The notes below the pieces were generated by a model, which saw only the letters and a list, made by a program, of their open reading frames with translations, did no database searches and was not told the DNA's origin. Made by a program: the position numbers and the translations under genes. Positions 35,876-45,654 of a stretch of DNA of 64,000 bases are shown here, in pieces (position 1 is the stretch's first letter; every line of letters begins with the position of its first letter). Origin of the DNA: Bacillota bacterium (GTDB taxonomy: Bacteria; Bacillota; Clostridia; Tissierellales; Gottschalkiaceae); NCBI GenBank assembly GCA_023420895.1, contig JAEZUY010000007.1, positions 57,386 through 121,385 of the forward strand, read 5' to 3'.

Positions 35876-37147
35876 ATGAAAAAATTTAAAAAGATTGTTT
35901 CAATAGCCGCTCTTGCAGGTGTTATCACATCGCTAGCTGTAGGCTGTGGAGAATCTTCAAATGAAGTTGGAGGAGGAGAAAGCACTCCTAAAGACGACTC
36001 AACTGAAGGTAAAAAAGTTATCAAAATGTATATCACAGGATATGAAAGTGAATCTTTCAAACCTCTTTATGACAAAGGGATAGAAAAATTCGAATCTGAA
36101 AATCCTGATCTTGCAGTTGAAGTAGTTCCAGCAGGATGGGATGAAGCTACTACTAAGCTTGTTTCACTTATACAGGCTGGAGAATCTCCAGACGTTATAA
36201 TGTCTGGAACTAGAGAGCTTAGAAACCTTTCAGAAATGGGAGCTCTAGAACCGCTTGATGAGTACATGACAGACGAATTCAAAGAAGGAAGAGTTGAAAA
36301 CGTTCTTGAAACAGCGAAAATAGGAGGAACTCAGTACGGTATACCTCTAGCATTCTCATCTAAAGGTCTTTTCCACAGAACTGACTTAGTTCCTGAACCG
36401 CCAAAAACTTGGGACGAGCTTAAAGCAGCTTCTAAGAAAGTTGTAGAAGAAAATCCTGATATGAAAGGATTCGCAATAGCTACAGATATAGATGCTGTTC
36501 CAGACCTTCTTAACTTCTTCTATCAAAATGGAGGAAGAATAACTGATGAAGAAGGAAAGATGGTTATAAACTCTGAAGAAAACGTTCAGACTCTTACATT
36601 CTTAAAAGAAATGTATGATGAAGGACTTATGCCTAATCCTGTAGATCTTAAGAGAAATGACGTATCAGATCTTTTCACAAACGGAAAGCTTGCTATGTTC
36701 GTTTCAGGACCTTGGGAAGCTGACACAATAGGCGGAAAACCAGGTGAAGAAAGCGCAAAAGTTGAATACGATACAGCACTTCTTCCAAAAGGAAAAGAAA
36801 TGGCTGAAACTCTAGTAACTGACTCATATGCTATATCTTCAGCAAGTGAAAATAAAGAAGAAGCTTGGAAGCTTATAGAAACTATGGGATCATTTGAAGT
36901 TCAGAACAACTATGATGAAGCAATAGGTTTCTTCCCAATTCTTAAAGAAGAAGAATCAGAAGAAAGATACAATACAGAATTCATGAAGCCATTTGCTGAA
37001 ATGATTCAGTACGGTGTTCCAGAACCTCATATGCCAGTATCAGCAGATTTCCAAAAAGGAATAATGGATGCTGTTAAGAAAGTTATGATGAACGAAGCTT
37101 CACCTCAGGAAGCTCTAGACGCTCTACAAGCAGAGCTTTCAAAATAA
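35876..37147 (+). CDS. Sugar ABC transporter substrate-binding lipoprotein
   Basis: A 423-residue extracellular binding protein of the cluster 1 (MalE-like) type. Signal peptide with lipobox AVGC near residue 24, then an acidic Ser/Gly linker and the binding fold (ITGYESESFKPLYDKGIEKF; GIPLAFSSKGLFHRTDL; NGKLAMFVSGPWEA). The substrate is probably an oligosaccharide. GGGGGT precedes ATG. A terminator-like stem follows before the permease genes, which would give more binding protein than permease. Confidence 0.92.
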   Translation: MKKFKKIVSIAALAGVITSLAVGCGESSNEVGGGESTPKDDSTEGKKVIKMYITGYESESFKPLYDKGIEKFESENPDLAVEVVPAGWDEATTKLVSLIQAGESPDVIMSGTRELRNLSEMGALEPLDEYMTDEFKEGRVENVLETAKIGGTQYGIPLAFSSKGLFHRTDLVPEPPKTWDELKAASKKVVEENPDMKGFAIATDIDAVPDLLNFFYQNGGRITDEEGKMVINSEENVQTLTFLKEMYDEGLMPNPVDLKRNDVSDLFTNGKLAMFVSGPWEADTIGGKPGEESAKVEYDTALLPKGKEMAETLVTDSYAISSASENKEEAWKLIETMGSFEVQNNYDEAIGFFPILKEEESEERYNTEFMKPFAEMIQYGVPEPHMPVSADFQKGIMDAVKKVMMNEASPQEALDALQAELSK

Positions 37148-37185
37148 TTACTGGAAAATATTTTAGAATATAATTTTCATAGACA

Positions 37186-37213
37186 GGGGCGGCTGCGGCC
37201 GCTCCATTTTTTT
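37186..37213 (+). terminator. Partial terminator between binding protein and permeases
   Basis: Stem ggggcggc/gccgctcc with loop tgcg, then a and seven T, 16 bases before the ribosome binding site of the next gene. It probably lets a fraction of transcripts through and so sets the binding protein to permease ratio. Confidence 0.85.
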
Positions 37214-37228
37214 AAAAGAGGTGAGAAT

Positions 37229-38113
37229 ATGCATGCAAAAACTAAGAAGAAGATAACTCCTTATCTGCTCATACTGCCGGCAGTTCTGTTTATGGCAGTG
37301 GTCTATCTTTATCCATTAATACTGACATTTAAATATTCAGTCAGTGAAGTGCAGGTTCTTACACAGGAGACGAAATTCGTAGGGCTTGAGAATTTTAAAA
37401 CAGTTTTTTCAAATCCGGCCATTAAAGACACAATTATCAGAACTCTAAAATGGGTTGCACTCACAGTCTGCTTTAAGATGTTCATAGGAACGTTTATAGC
37501 TATGCTCATGACTGCAAAAGTTAAAGGATCGAAATTATATAAATTTTTAGTTCTTGTCCCATGGGCAATGCCTGCGGTTGTCGTTTCTATAATATGGAGC
37601 TGGATATTTGACGGTCACTCAGGATATCTGAATTACTATCTTCTGAAATTCAATCTGGTTTCAGAGCCTATTCACTGGCTTGCAGAAAGAAATACTTCAT
37701 TTCTGGCAACTTCAATAGTCGATGCATGGGCCGGACTTTCGCTTATAACGATGATAATGCTTTCAGGATTCAACGCGATTCCTGAATCATTGTATGAAGC
37801 GGCAAGAGTTGACGGGGCGAACGCAGTTCAGAGATTCTTTAATATAACGGTTCCAGGAATAAGAAAAGTATTTCTTATAACGACTATACTTACTACAATC
37901 TGGACATTCAATTCATATAATATAATCTGGGTTCTTACAGAAGGAGGACCTATAGATGCAACGACCACTATGGTCATTAAAATATGGAAAGAAGCATTCG
38001 ACAGATTCAATTACGGAGTCAGTTCAGCACTTTCAGTTATAGCATTCGTAATTCTGACGGTTCTGAGTCTCGTATATTGGAAATTCTTAAATAAGGAAGG
38101 AGACGGTATCTAA
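37229..38113 (+). CDS. Sugar ABC transporter permease (MalF type)
   Basis: A 294-residue inner-membrane permease with six helices. The EAA loop YEAARVDGANAVQRFFNITVPGI contacts the ATPase. N-terminal KKKITPYLLILPAVLF is typical of the family. AGAGGTGAG precedes ATG. No ATPase gene is in this operon. The end overlaps the next gene by one base. Confidence 0.92.
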   Translation: MHAKTKKKITPYLLILPAVLFMAVVYLYPLILTFKYSVSEVQVLTQETKFVGLENFKTVFSNPAIKDTIIRTLKWVALTVCFKMFIGTFIAMLMTAKVKGSKLYKFLVLVPWAMPAVVVSIIWSWIFDGHSGYLNYYLLKFNLVSEPIHWLAERNTSFLATSIVDAWAGLSLITMIMLSGFNAIPESLYEAARVDGANAVQRFFNITVPGIRKVFLITTILTTIWTFNSYNIIWVLTEGGPIDATTTMVIKIWKEAFDRFNYGVSSALSVIAFVILTVLSLVYWKFLNKEGDGI

Positions 38114-38946
38114 TGAATAAGAAACTCATAGGAAAAATAATTACTTTTATTTTAATACTTGGAGTGCTCGTTTTCATGCTGTTTCCTTTTGCAGTTATGA
38201 TATCGACATCGCTCAAAACTAATGCAGAAGTAAGAATATGGCCTCCAACATGGATACCTGAAACTATAAACTGGGAGAATTATAAAGATGTATGGTCAGG
38301 AACTGTAAACCTTAAAACTGCATTTAAAAACAGTATTATAGTGTCACTGGCAACTATGCTTCTATGTACTGTTATGGGATGTCTGGGAGCTTATGGAGTT
38401 TCAAGATATAAGTTCAAAGGAAAGAAAGCGTTCATGTTCCTTATGATAATGACTCAGATGTTTTCCGCAGTTATACTCGTTGCGCCTATGTTCCAGATAG
38501 TGAAGTCTTTAGGACTTCTGGACACTTATATAGCGCTGATAGTGCCTAATACAGCATTTGCGCTTCCTATGACTACATGGCTGCTTACAGGATATTTTGA
38601 CGGAGTTTCAGAAAGTCTCGAAGAAGCCGCAATGATAGACGGATGCAGCAGAGTACAGGCGATAAGAAAAGTTCTGCTTCCAGTTATGGCGCCGGGAATT
38701 CTGACATCGGGACTGTTTGCATTCATAGCAGCGTGGAACGATCTGATATTCGTTCAGAGATTCACAACTAAAACGGAAATGAGAACTCTGACGATAGCTC
38801 TTGTAAACTACAGAGGAGCATTTGAAACTTACTGGAACAAGACTATGGCGGCATCAGTAATATCTGTCATACCGGTGTTTATTCTGTTCCTAATGGTTCA
38901 GAAATATCTGGTAAAAGGGCTGTCATCAGGAGCAGTAAAAGAGTAA
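38113..38946 (+). CDS. Sugar ABC transporter permease (MalG type)
   Basis: A 277-residue six-helix permease. The EAA loop is LEEAAMIDGCSRVQAIRKVLLP; the N-terminal MLFPFAVMISTSLKTNAEV and C-terminal VKGLSSGAVKE are characteristic of MalG-type subunits. It is the last gene of the operon, followed by a long hairpin. Confidence 0.92.
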   Translation: MNKKLIGKIITFILILGVLVFMLFPFAVMISTSLKTNAEVRIWPPTWIPETINWENYKDVWSGTVNLKTAFKNSIIVSLATMLLCTVMGCLGAYGVSRYKFKGKKAFMFLMIMTQMFSAVILVAPMFQIVKSLGLLDTYIALIVPNTAFALPMTTWLLTGYFDGVSESLEEAAMIDGCSRVQAIRKVLLPVMAPGILTSGLFAFIAAWNDLIFVQRFTTKTEMRTLTIALVNYRGAFETYWNKTMAASVISVIPVFILFLMVQKYLVKGLSSGAVKE

Positions 38947-38977
38947 AAAAAGAAATTATATATATTTAGATAAGAGA

Positions 38978-39058
38978 ATTTGAGTATATTCCGGGTATAT
39001 ATGGAATGAATGCGTCTTTTGATGTATACTTTCTATAAGGGATGTACTCAAATTTTTA
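38978..39058 (+). terminator. Long three-part hairpin with T tail after the sugar transporter
   Basis: Outer stem aatttgagta/tactcaaatt, middle stem attcc/gggat, and inner stem gtatatat/atgtatac enclose a loop of about 20 bases. A T-rich tail (tttttattt) follows. It probably acts as the terminator, but at about 77 bases it is far larger than the others here and may be a stable 3' RNA. Confidence 0.6.
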
Positions 39059-39074
39059 TTTATTATAATAATGC

Positions 39075-39103
39075 TTGACTTAATATTAAAAAAGTTTTAT
39101 AAT
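39075..39103 (+). promoter_or_regulatory. Promoter of argGH
   Basis: TTGACT (39075-39080), 17-base spacer, TATAAT (39098-39103), 45 bases before argG. Confidence 0.85.
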
Positions 39104-39147
39104 AATTCATAGAATAAATCGAGCATTTAAAGACAGGAGAGATAGAT

Positions 39148-40362
39148 ATGGAAAAAGAAAAAGTAGTATTAGCCTATTCAGGCGGATTAGACACGTCAAT
39201 AGTTATACCTTGGCTTAAGGAAAACTATAATATGGAAATAATTGCAGTTTGCGTTGACGTTGGACAAGATGACGATATGGAAGAAGTTAGAAAGAAAGCT
39301 ATAGCTTCAGGAGCGCTTAAAATATATATAGAAGATGTTAAAGAAGAATTCGTTACAGATTATCTTTACAGAGCAATGAAAGCAAATGCTATATACGAAG
39401 ATAAATATCTTATGGGAACAGCAGTGGCAAGACCTCTAATAGGAAAGAGACTTGTTGAAATAGCTCAGAAAGAAGGAGCTAAATATATATGCCACGGATG
39501 TACTGGAAAAGGAAATGACCAGGTTAGATTTGAATCAGCAATAGCTGCGGCAGATCCTTCAATAGAGATAATAGCACCATGGAGAGAATGGGATATAAAA
39601 TCTAGAGAAGACGCTATAGACTATGCTAACAAAAAAGGAATAGAAGTTCCTGTTACAAAAGAAAAAATATATTCAAGAGATAAGAACCTTATGCATATAA
39701 GTCACGAAGGAGGACACCTTGAAGATCCTAGAAATGAACACCGTGAAGACGAGCTTTATCTTATAACTAAAACTCTTGAAGAAGCAAAAGATGAACCTAC
39801 TTATCTTACAATAGAATTCGAAAAGGGTATTCCTGTGAAACTGGACGGAGAAGCTTATGAACCTGTAGCGCTTATAGAAAAGCTTAATGAAATAGGCGGA
39901 GAAAACGGAATAGGAATAGTGGACATACTTGAAAACAGACTTGTAGGAATGAAATCAAGAGGAGTATATGAAACTCCAGGATGTGCAATTCTTTACTCAG
40001 CACATAAAGACCTTGAAAGACTTACACTTGATAAAATGACTTTCCAATACAAACAGAGAATAGCTCTTGAGTACGGAGAAATAATATACAACGGAATGTG
40101 GGATTCACAGCTTAAAGAAGCTCTTGACGCATTCATAGACAAAACTCAGGAAGCAGTTAACGGATGGATAAAAGTTAAACTTTACAAAGGAAATATAATG
40201 GTAGCTGGAATGGATTCTCCAAACGCTCTATATGACGAAGATATATCTTCATTCGGAGCATCAGATCTTTATGACCATAAAGACGCTGAAGGATTCATCA
40301 AAGTTTACACATTACCGCTAAAAATCAGAGCGATGGCAAAAGCTAAGTTAGAAAATAAATAG
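39148..40362 (+). CDS. argG: Argininosuccinate synthase
   Basis: A 404-residue ATP-dependent ligase joining citrulline and aspartate. The PP-loop [15 protein letters not shown] is at residues 9-23, and the citrulline/aspartate-binding stretch [15 protein letters not shown] is present. Length is typical. CAGGAGAGA precedes ATG. With argH it forms a two-gene operon for the last steps of arginine synthesis or for citrulline recycling; other arg genes are not in the window. Confidence 0.96.
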   Translation: MEKEKVVLAYSGGLDTSIVIPWLKENYNMEIIAVCVDVGQDDDMEEVRKKAIASGALKIYIEDVKEEFVTDYLYRAMKANAIYEDKYLMGTAVARPLIGKRLVEIAQKEGAKYICHGCTGKGNDQVRFESAIAAADPSIEIIAPWREWDIKSREDAIDYANKKGIEVPVTKEKIYSRDKNLMHISHEGGHLEDPRNEHREDELYLITKTLEEAKDEPTYLTIEFEKGIPVKLDGEAYEPVALIEKLNEIGGENGIGIVDILENRLVGMKSRGVYETPGCAILYSAHKDLERLTLDKMTFQYKQRIALEYGEIIYNGMWDSQLKEALDAFIDKTQEAVNGWIKVKLYKGNIMVAGMDSPNALYDEDISSFGASDLYDHKDAEGFIKVYTLPLKIRAMAKAKLENK

Positions 40363-40373
40363 AGGTGAATAAA

Positions 40374-41690
<1,317 letters not shown>

Positions 41691-41710
41691 TTAAGAGCTT
41701 ATAATAGAGG

Positions 41711-41744
41711 AAAGCTATACAGAAGATTTCTGTATAGCTTTTTA
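41711..41744 (+). terminator. Terminator of argGH
   Basis: Stem aaagctatacaga/tctgtatagcttt with a five-base loop and T tail. Confidence 0.9.
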
Positions 41745-41788
41745 TTATAGAAAAAATAAGTGAAAATATAAATTGAGATTTAAATATA

Positions 41789-41817
41789 TTCACAAAAACT
41801 CTGAATAATGATATAAT
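41789..41817 (+). promoter_or_regulatory. Promoter of metY
   Basis: TTCACA (41789-41794), 17-base spacer, TATAAT (41812-41817), 38 bases before the start. No SAM riboswitch or S-box sequence fits in the short leader. Confidence 0.7.
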
Positions 41818-41854
41818 TATTCCTAGTAAACCTATAAAAAAAGGAGGAGAAAAA

Positions 41855-43129
41855 TTGTCAAAGATAGATACTAAATGTATACATGAAGGATATAAAGCAG
41901 AAAACGGTGAACCGCTGGCAATGCCTATATACCAGAGCACTACTTATAAATACGATTCGACAGAGCACGTAGGAGATCTTTTCGACCTTGCAGTTCCAGG
42001 TCATATGTATTCGAGAATATCGAATCCTACTGTTGGATTCGTAGAAGAAAAGATAGCTGCTCTTGAAGGAGGAGTTGGAGCGTTATGCACGACTTCAGGA
42101 CAGTCAGCATCGCTGATTTCGCTTTTTAATATATTAGGAGCAGGAGACAGTTTCGTATGCGCTTCTACAATATACGGAGGAACTATAAACCTTTTTGCAG
42201 TTACTCTCAAAAAACTTGATATAGAATGCATATTTGTAGATGCCGATGCTTCAGAAGAAGAAATAAAAGCGGCATTTAAAGACAATACTAAAGCTGTTTT
42301 TGGAGAAACTTTAGCAAATCCTGCACTTACAGTGCTTGATATAGAAAAATTCGCTAAGATAGCTCACGATAAAGGAGTGCCTCTAATATTGGACAACACT
42401 TTTGCAACTCCTTATCTATGCAGACCGATAGAGCATGGAGCAGATATAGTAATTCACTCAACTACTAAATATATAGACGGACAGGGACTTCAAGTCGGAG
42501 GAGTTATAGTTGACAGCGGTAAATTCGACTGGACTAACGGAAACTTCCCTGAATTCACAGAACCTGATGAATCTTATCACGGACTTGTATATACTGAAAC
42601 TTTCGGAGAAGCTGCATATATAACTAAGGCCAGAGTTCAGCTTATGAGAGATCTTGGAGCTTATCCGTCAGCACAGGATGCGTTCCTTACTAATATAGGT
42701 CTTGAAACATTAGTTGTTAGAATGGACAGACACTGCAGAAATGCAGAGAAAGTGGCTGAATTCCTTGAAGCTTCAGATAAAATAGAGTCTGTAAACTATC
42801 CATGGCTTGATTCTCACCCTCATAAAAAACTTCAGGAAAAATATCTTCCTAAAGGGTCGAGCGGTGTAATTTCTTTCGTTGTTAAAGGCGGAAAAGAAAA
42901 TGCAGTTAAATTCATGGATTCACTTAAGCTTGCAGTAAACGTTGTTCACGTTGCATGCACTAGAACTATAGTTCTTCACCCGGCAAGTGCAACTCACAGA
43001 CAGCTTACAGATGAACAGCTTGTTGCGGCAGGAATAAGTCCAGGAATGATAAGACTGTCAGTTGGAATAGAACATATAGACGATATATTAGAAGATATTG
43101 AAAGAGGACTTGCAGCAGTAGATTTATAA
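41855..43129 (+). CDS. metY: O-acetylhomoserine sulfhydrylase (MetY-type)
   Basis: A 424-residue PLP enzyme of the Cys/Met metabolism family. The PLP lysine is in HSTTKYIDGQG; YSRISNPT and ASATHRQL are conserved. Length above 420 with a long insertion after the lysine points to O-acetylhomoserine (thiol)-lyase, which makes homocysteine directly from sulfide; methionine gamma-lyase is a less likely alternative. The start is TTG, seven bases after AAAGGAGG. Confidence 0.9.
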   Translation: MSKIDTKCIHEGYKAENGEPLAMPIYQSTTYKYDSTEHVGDLFDLAVPGHMYSRISNPTVGFVEEKIAALEGGVGALCTTSGQSASLISLFNILGAGDSFVCASTIYGGTINLFAVTLKKLDIECIFVDADASEEEIKAAFKDNTKAVFGETLANPALTVLDIEKFAKIAHDKGVPLILDNTFATPYLCRPIEHGADIVIHSTTKYIDGQGLQVGGVIVDSGKFDWTNGNFPEFTEPDESYHGLVYTETFGEAAYITKARVQLMRDLGAYPSAQDAFLTNIGLETLVVRMDRHCRNAEKVAEFLEASDKIESVNYPWLDSHPHKKLQEKYLPKGSSGVISFVVKGGKENAVKFMDSLKLAVNVVHVACTRTIVLHPASATHRQLTDEQLVAAGISPGMIRLSVGIEHIDDILEDIERGLAAVDL

Positions 43130-43132
43130 AAT

Positions 43133-43157
43133 AAAAACGCCTTCGGGCGTTTTTTTA
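43133..43157 (+). terminator. Terminator of metY
   Basis: Stem aaaaacgcc/ggcgttttt with a ttcg tetraloop and T tail. Confidence 0.92.
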
Positions 43158-43237
43158 TTTTTTAGAAATGGAAATTTTCATTTTGATAGTTTCTATTTGT
43201 GAATTAAATCAAAAAATATGCCGAAACATACTATAAA

Positions 43238-43317
43238 ATATCCTAATGGATATCAAAATATATAAAAGTATATTAAAAAGTATCCTTTTGGATATAAAAG
43301 AGTATCCTTTTGGATAT
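43238..43317. repeat. Three phased palindromic repeats upstream of the S-layer leader
   Basis: Units atatcctaatggatat (43238-43253) and gtatccttttggatat (43280-43295 and 43302-43317). Start-to-start distances are 42 and 22 bases, about four and two helical turns. A half site aaggatat follows at about 43323. The last unit lies where a -35 box would be, 22 bases before TATAAT (43340-43345), so these look like operator sites for an activator or repressor. Confidence 0.6.
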
Positions 43318-43404
43318 AGATTAAGGATATGGTCTCCTGTATAATGAAGTTAAGAAGTAAAGATAAAGTACATAACAAAGGGGAAAAAATATTGTGTTCA
43401 ATGT

Positions 43405-43614
43405 GCGGATAGAAGATAAAGAGGGTGGGAGCTCTTTTTCTTCGAAGGTTTACAGAAGCTGTCCGTAAGACAGCAGTACCGTTAAAGCGGGAAGAGTTAT
43501 CCTCATAAAAAACTCATAGCCTCAAATTTAGAGGAAAAAATGAAGCTAGCGATACAATTTTCATAAAACAACAAACCTATTCACAGGAAAGGCCAGGCAT
43601 TATGTCTGGCCTTT
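43405..43614 (+). ncRNA. Candidate structured leader RNA of the S-layer locus
   Basis: A roughly 440-base untranslated stretch between a likely -10 box (43340) and the first SLH gene folds into several helices: ggata/tatcc (43407-43411 with 43498-43502) closing a junction that holds gaagataaagag/ctctttttcttc (43412-43443, one mismatch), gctgtc/gacagc (43458-43474) and ccg/cgg (43479-43490); then gagtt/aactc, cctc/gagg (43520-43534) and a terminator-like stem aaaggccag/ctggccttt (43588-43614). It does not match any riboswitch consensus I know (c-di-GMP, c-di-AMP, cobalamin, lysine and SAM were considered). Confidence 0.45.
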
Positions 43615-43790
43615 CAAACATTATTCTTTATTTTACTATATGGACGAAAATCTGCAGGTCAAAAAAGCCCGATCTTAAAAAATCTCAGATTCTTTTTTGT
43701 TTTAAAGAGAAAAAGCTAAATTTGAGTAAAGGTGAACTTTCAAGGGTATAGAATCAAATAAGAAGAAAAATTACATAGGAGGGGATAGAA

Positions 43791-45514
43791 ATGAACAGCA
43801 AGGTTAAAAAATTATTATCATTCATTTTTGTTTTGACCATGTTCATAGGTATATCAGCTTACAGTCCGGATGATGTACAGGCGGCAGGAGCAGCACCTCA
43901 CACTCTTGCTGGATTACAAGTAAATGCCGGAAGGGTTGATGCCAAAGGCAAAGAAGCATCGCTTTACGATAGTTCAGGTAATATTATAAAAGTTCTTGAT
44001 CCTATAAGTTCAAACTGGGAAAACAGTTTTAAATTTACAGACAAGTCTTTGACTGAAAGTGTAATAATATCGAGAACGGATTTTGAAGAAATAAATACTA
44101 ACGGAGGAAACTTAAGTTTTCGGGAAGCGTTGACGGAGAAGACTATGTATATGGAGGAAACGATTTTAGACTTACAGCTTCAGATGCAACTCTGTATGCT
44201 AAGTCAGGTCAGCCTGGTTTCGATTATAAAAAATATAAATTAGGCAACGGACCTTATAGTGAATATGAACTTGAACAGCTTGAACAGTTTTATATGTTTG
44301 ACAATGCGTTAATAGGAGACGAGTTCGGAGCTTATTCAAAAAAAGTATTTAGTTTCGGCAGCATCAATGCATTAAGCGTTCCATACCTTAAAGGAAAAGT
44401 GGACTGGATTGGAGAGCCTGCAGAGTCAGTTAAACTGAAAACTGAATATCAGTACAAAACAACTTATATAGCTTCAACACCTATTAAGCCGTTTGAAGAC
44501 CTGACTCTTCAAGAGAAGCAGAAAACAGTAACAGCTTCAGACAATTGGGAATGGATATTCCTTTACAGCGAAGATGAAAATTCAGGTAAATTAGACAGCA
44601 ACGGTGTTCCTGAAGAACTCTGGAGAGTTTCAGAGCTTATGAAAGACAGTAAGTATACGTTTGTAAGCACTGATAACGGAAAAGACCAGAGTCTAGTTTA
44701 TCACTATATGGAAGGACTTCCATTAGAAGGATATTCAATGAAATATCCTGACAATGTGGGGTACAAAATGGGAGAATATACTGATCCATTAAAAAATGTA
44801 TATGAAATCAAGTATAGGAAAGATGGAGTTCCTGAGGATGAAGAAGATCCTGAAGAAGATCCGGAAACAGATCTTGAGCTAGACAAAGAAGACCATAGAA
44901 AATATATGAACGGATATCCTGATGGAACTTTCGGACCGGATAATAACATAACTAGAGAAGAGACAGCACAGATGTTCTTTAATCTTCTTACAAAAGAAAG
45001 CAAAGATAAATATAAAGGCAGTGCTATGAATTTTCCAGATGTTAATGAAAATGCATGGTCATTAGAAGCCATATCTGTACTTTCTAAAGGCAATGTTATA
45101 AATGGATATCCTGATGGAACATTCAGACCGGAAAACCCTATAACTAGAGCGGAATTTGCAAAAGTTGCGGCTAAATTTGAAAAACTTGCGAAGACTGATG
45201 TAAATCCGTTTACAGATATAGCAGAACACTGGGCATTTGAAACTATAAAATCAGCTGCTCTTAAGGGCTGGATAAACGGTTATCCTAATAATACATTCGG
45301 GCCTGAAAACTATATAACTAGAGCAGAAGCTGTGAAGCTTGCAAACGGAGTGCTTGAAAGAGCTGTAAAACCTGAAAATATTCCAGCGGAAGCTAAACAG
45401 TGGCCGGATGTGCCTAAAGAAGCATGGTACTATCCTGAAATAATAGAAGCGACTAATTCTCACGATTATGAAAGACTTCAGGACGGAACTGAAGACTGGA
45501 CTTTAGTGAAATAA
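43791..45514 (+). pseudogene. SLH-domain S-layer protein, frameshifted (copy 1)
   Basis: Signal peptide (KVKKLLSFIFVLTMFIGISAY, cleavage after VQA), a unique ~270-residue region, an acidic linker (EDEEDPEEDPETDLELD) and three SLH repeats (NGYPDGTFGP, NGYPDGTFRP, NGYPNNTFGP) that bind wall polymer. The frame breaks near 44112-44120: after GGNLS the reading shifts by one base deletion and resumes as FSGSVDGEDYVYGGND, matching copy 2 (FAGNVDGDDYIYLGNE). As written, translation ends at 44243 after 150 residues. The rest stays open to 45514, so the break is recent, a sequencing error, or a phase-variable or programmed frameshift. TAGGAGGGG precedes ATG. Confidence 0.88.
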
Positions 45515-45531
45515 GATAGAAAAATACAAGA

Positions 45532-45565
45532 AGAGTGCAGACAATTTTGTCTGTGCTCTTTTTTT
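45532..45565 (+). terminator. Terminator after SLH copy 1
   Basis: Stem agagtgcagaca/tgtctgtgctct (two G-T pairs), loop attt, seven-T tail. Confidence 0.88.
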
Positions 45566-45654
45566 AATGAAAAAGAATAATTTTGAGTAAAAAAGAGAAT
45601 TTTGGGGTATAAATTGAAAAAATTAGTAAATTAATTACATAGGAGGGGAATGAA

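Noticed and set aside
41818..41854. SAM riboswitch or S-box in front of metY
   Set aside because: The leader is too short and has none of the S-box conserved sequence.
43391..43600. Known c-di-GMP, c-di-AMP, cobalamin or lysine riboswitch upstream of the SLH genes
   Set aside because: The conserved core sequences of these classes are not present; kept only as an unassigned structured leader.
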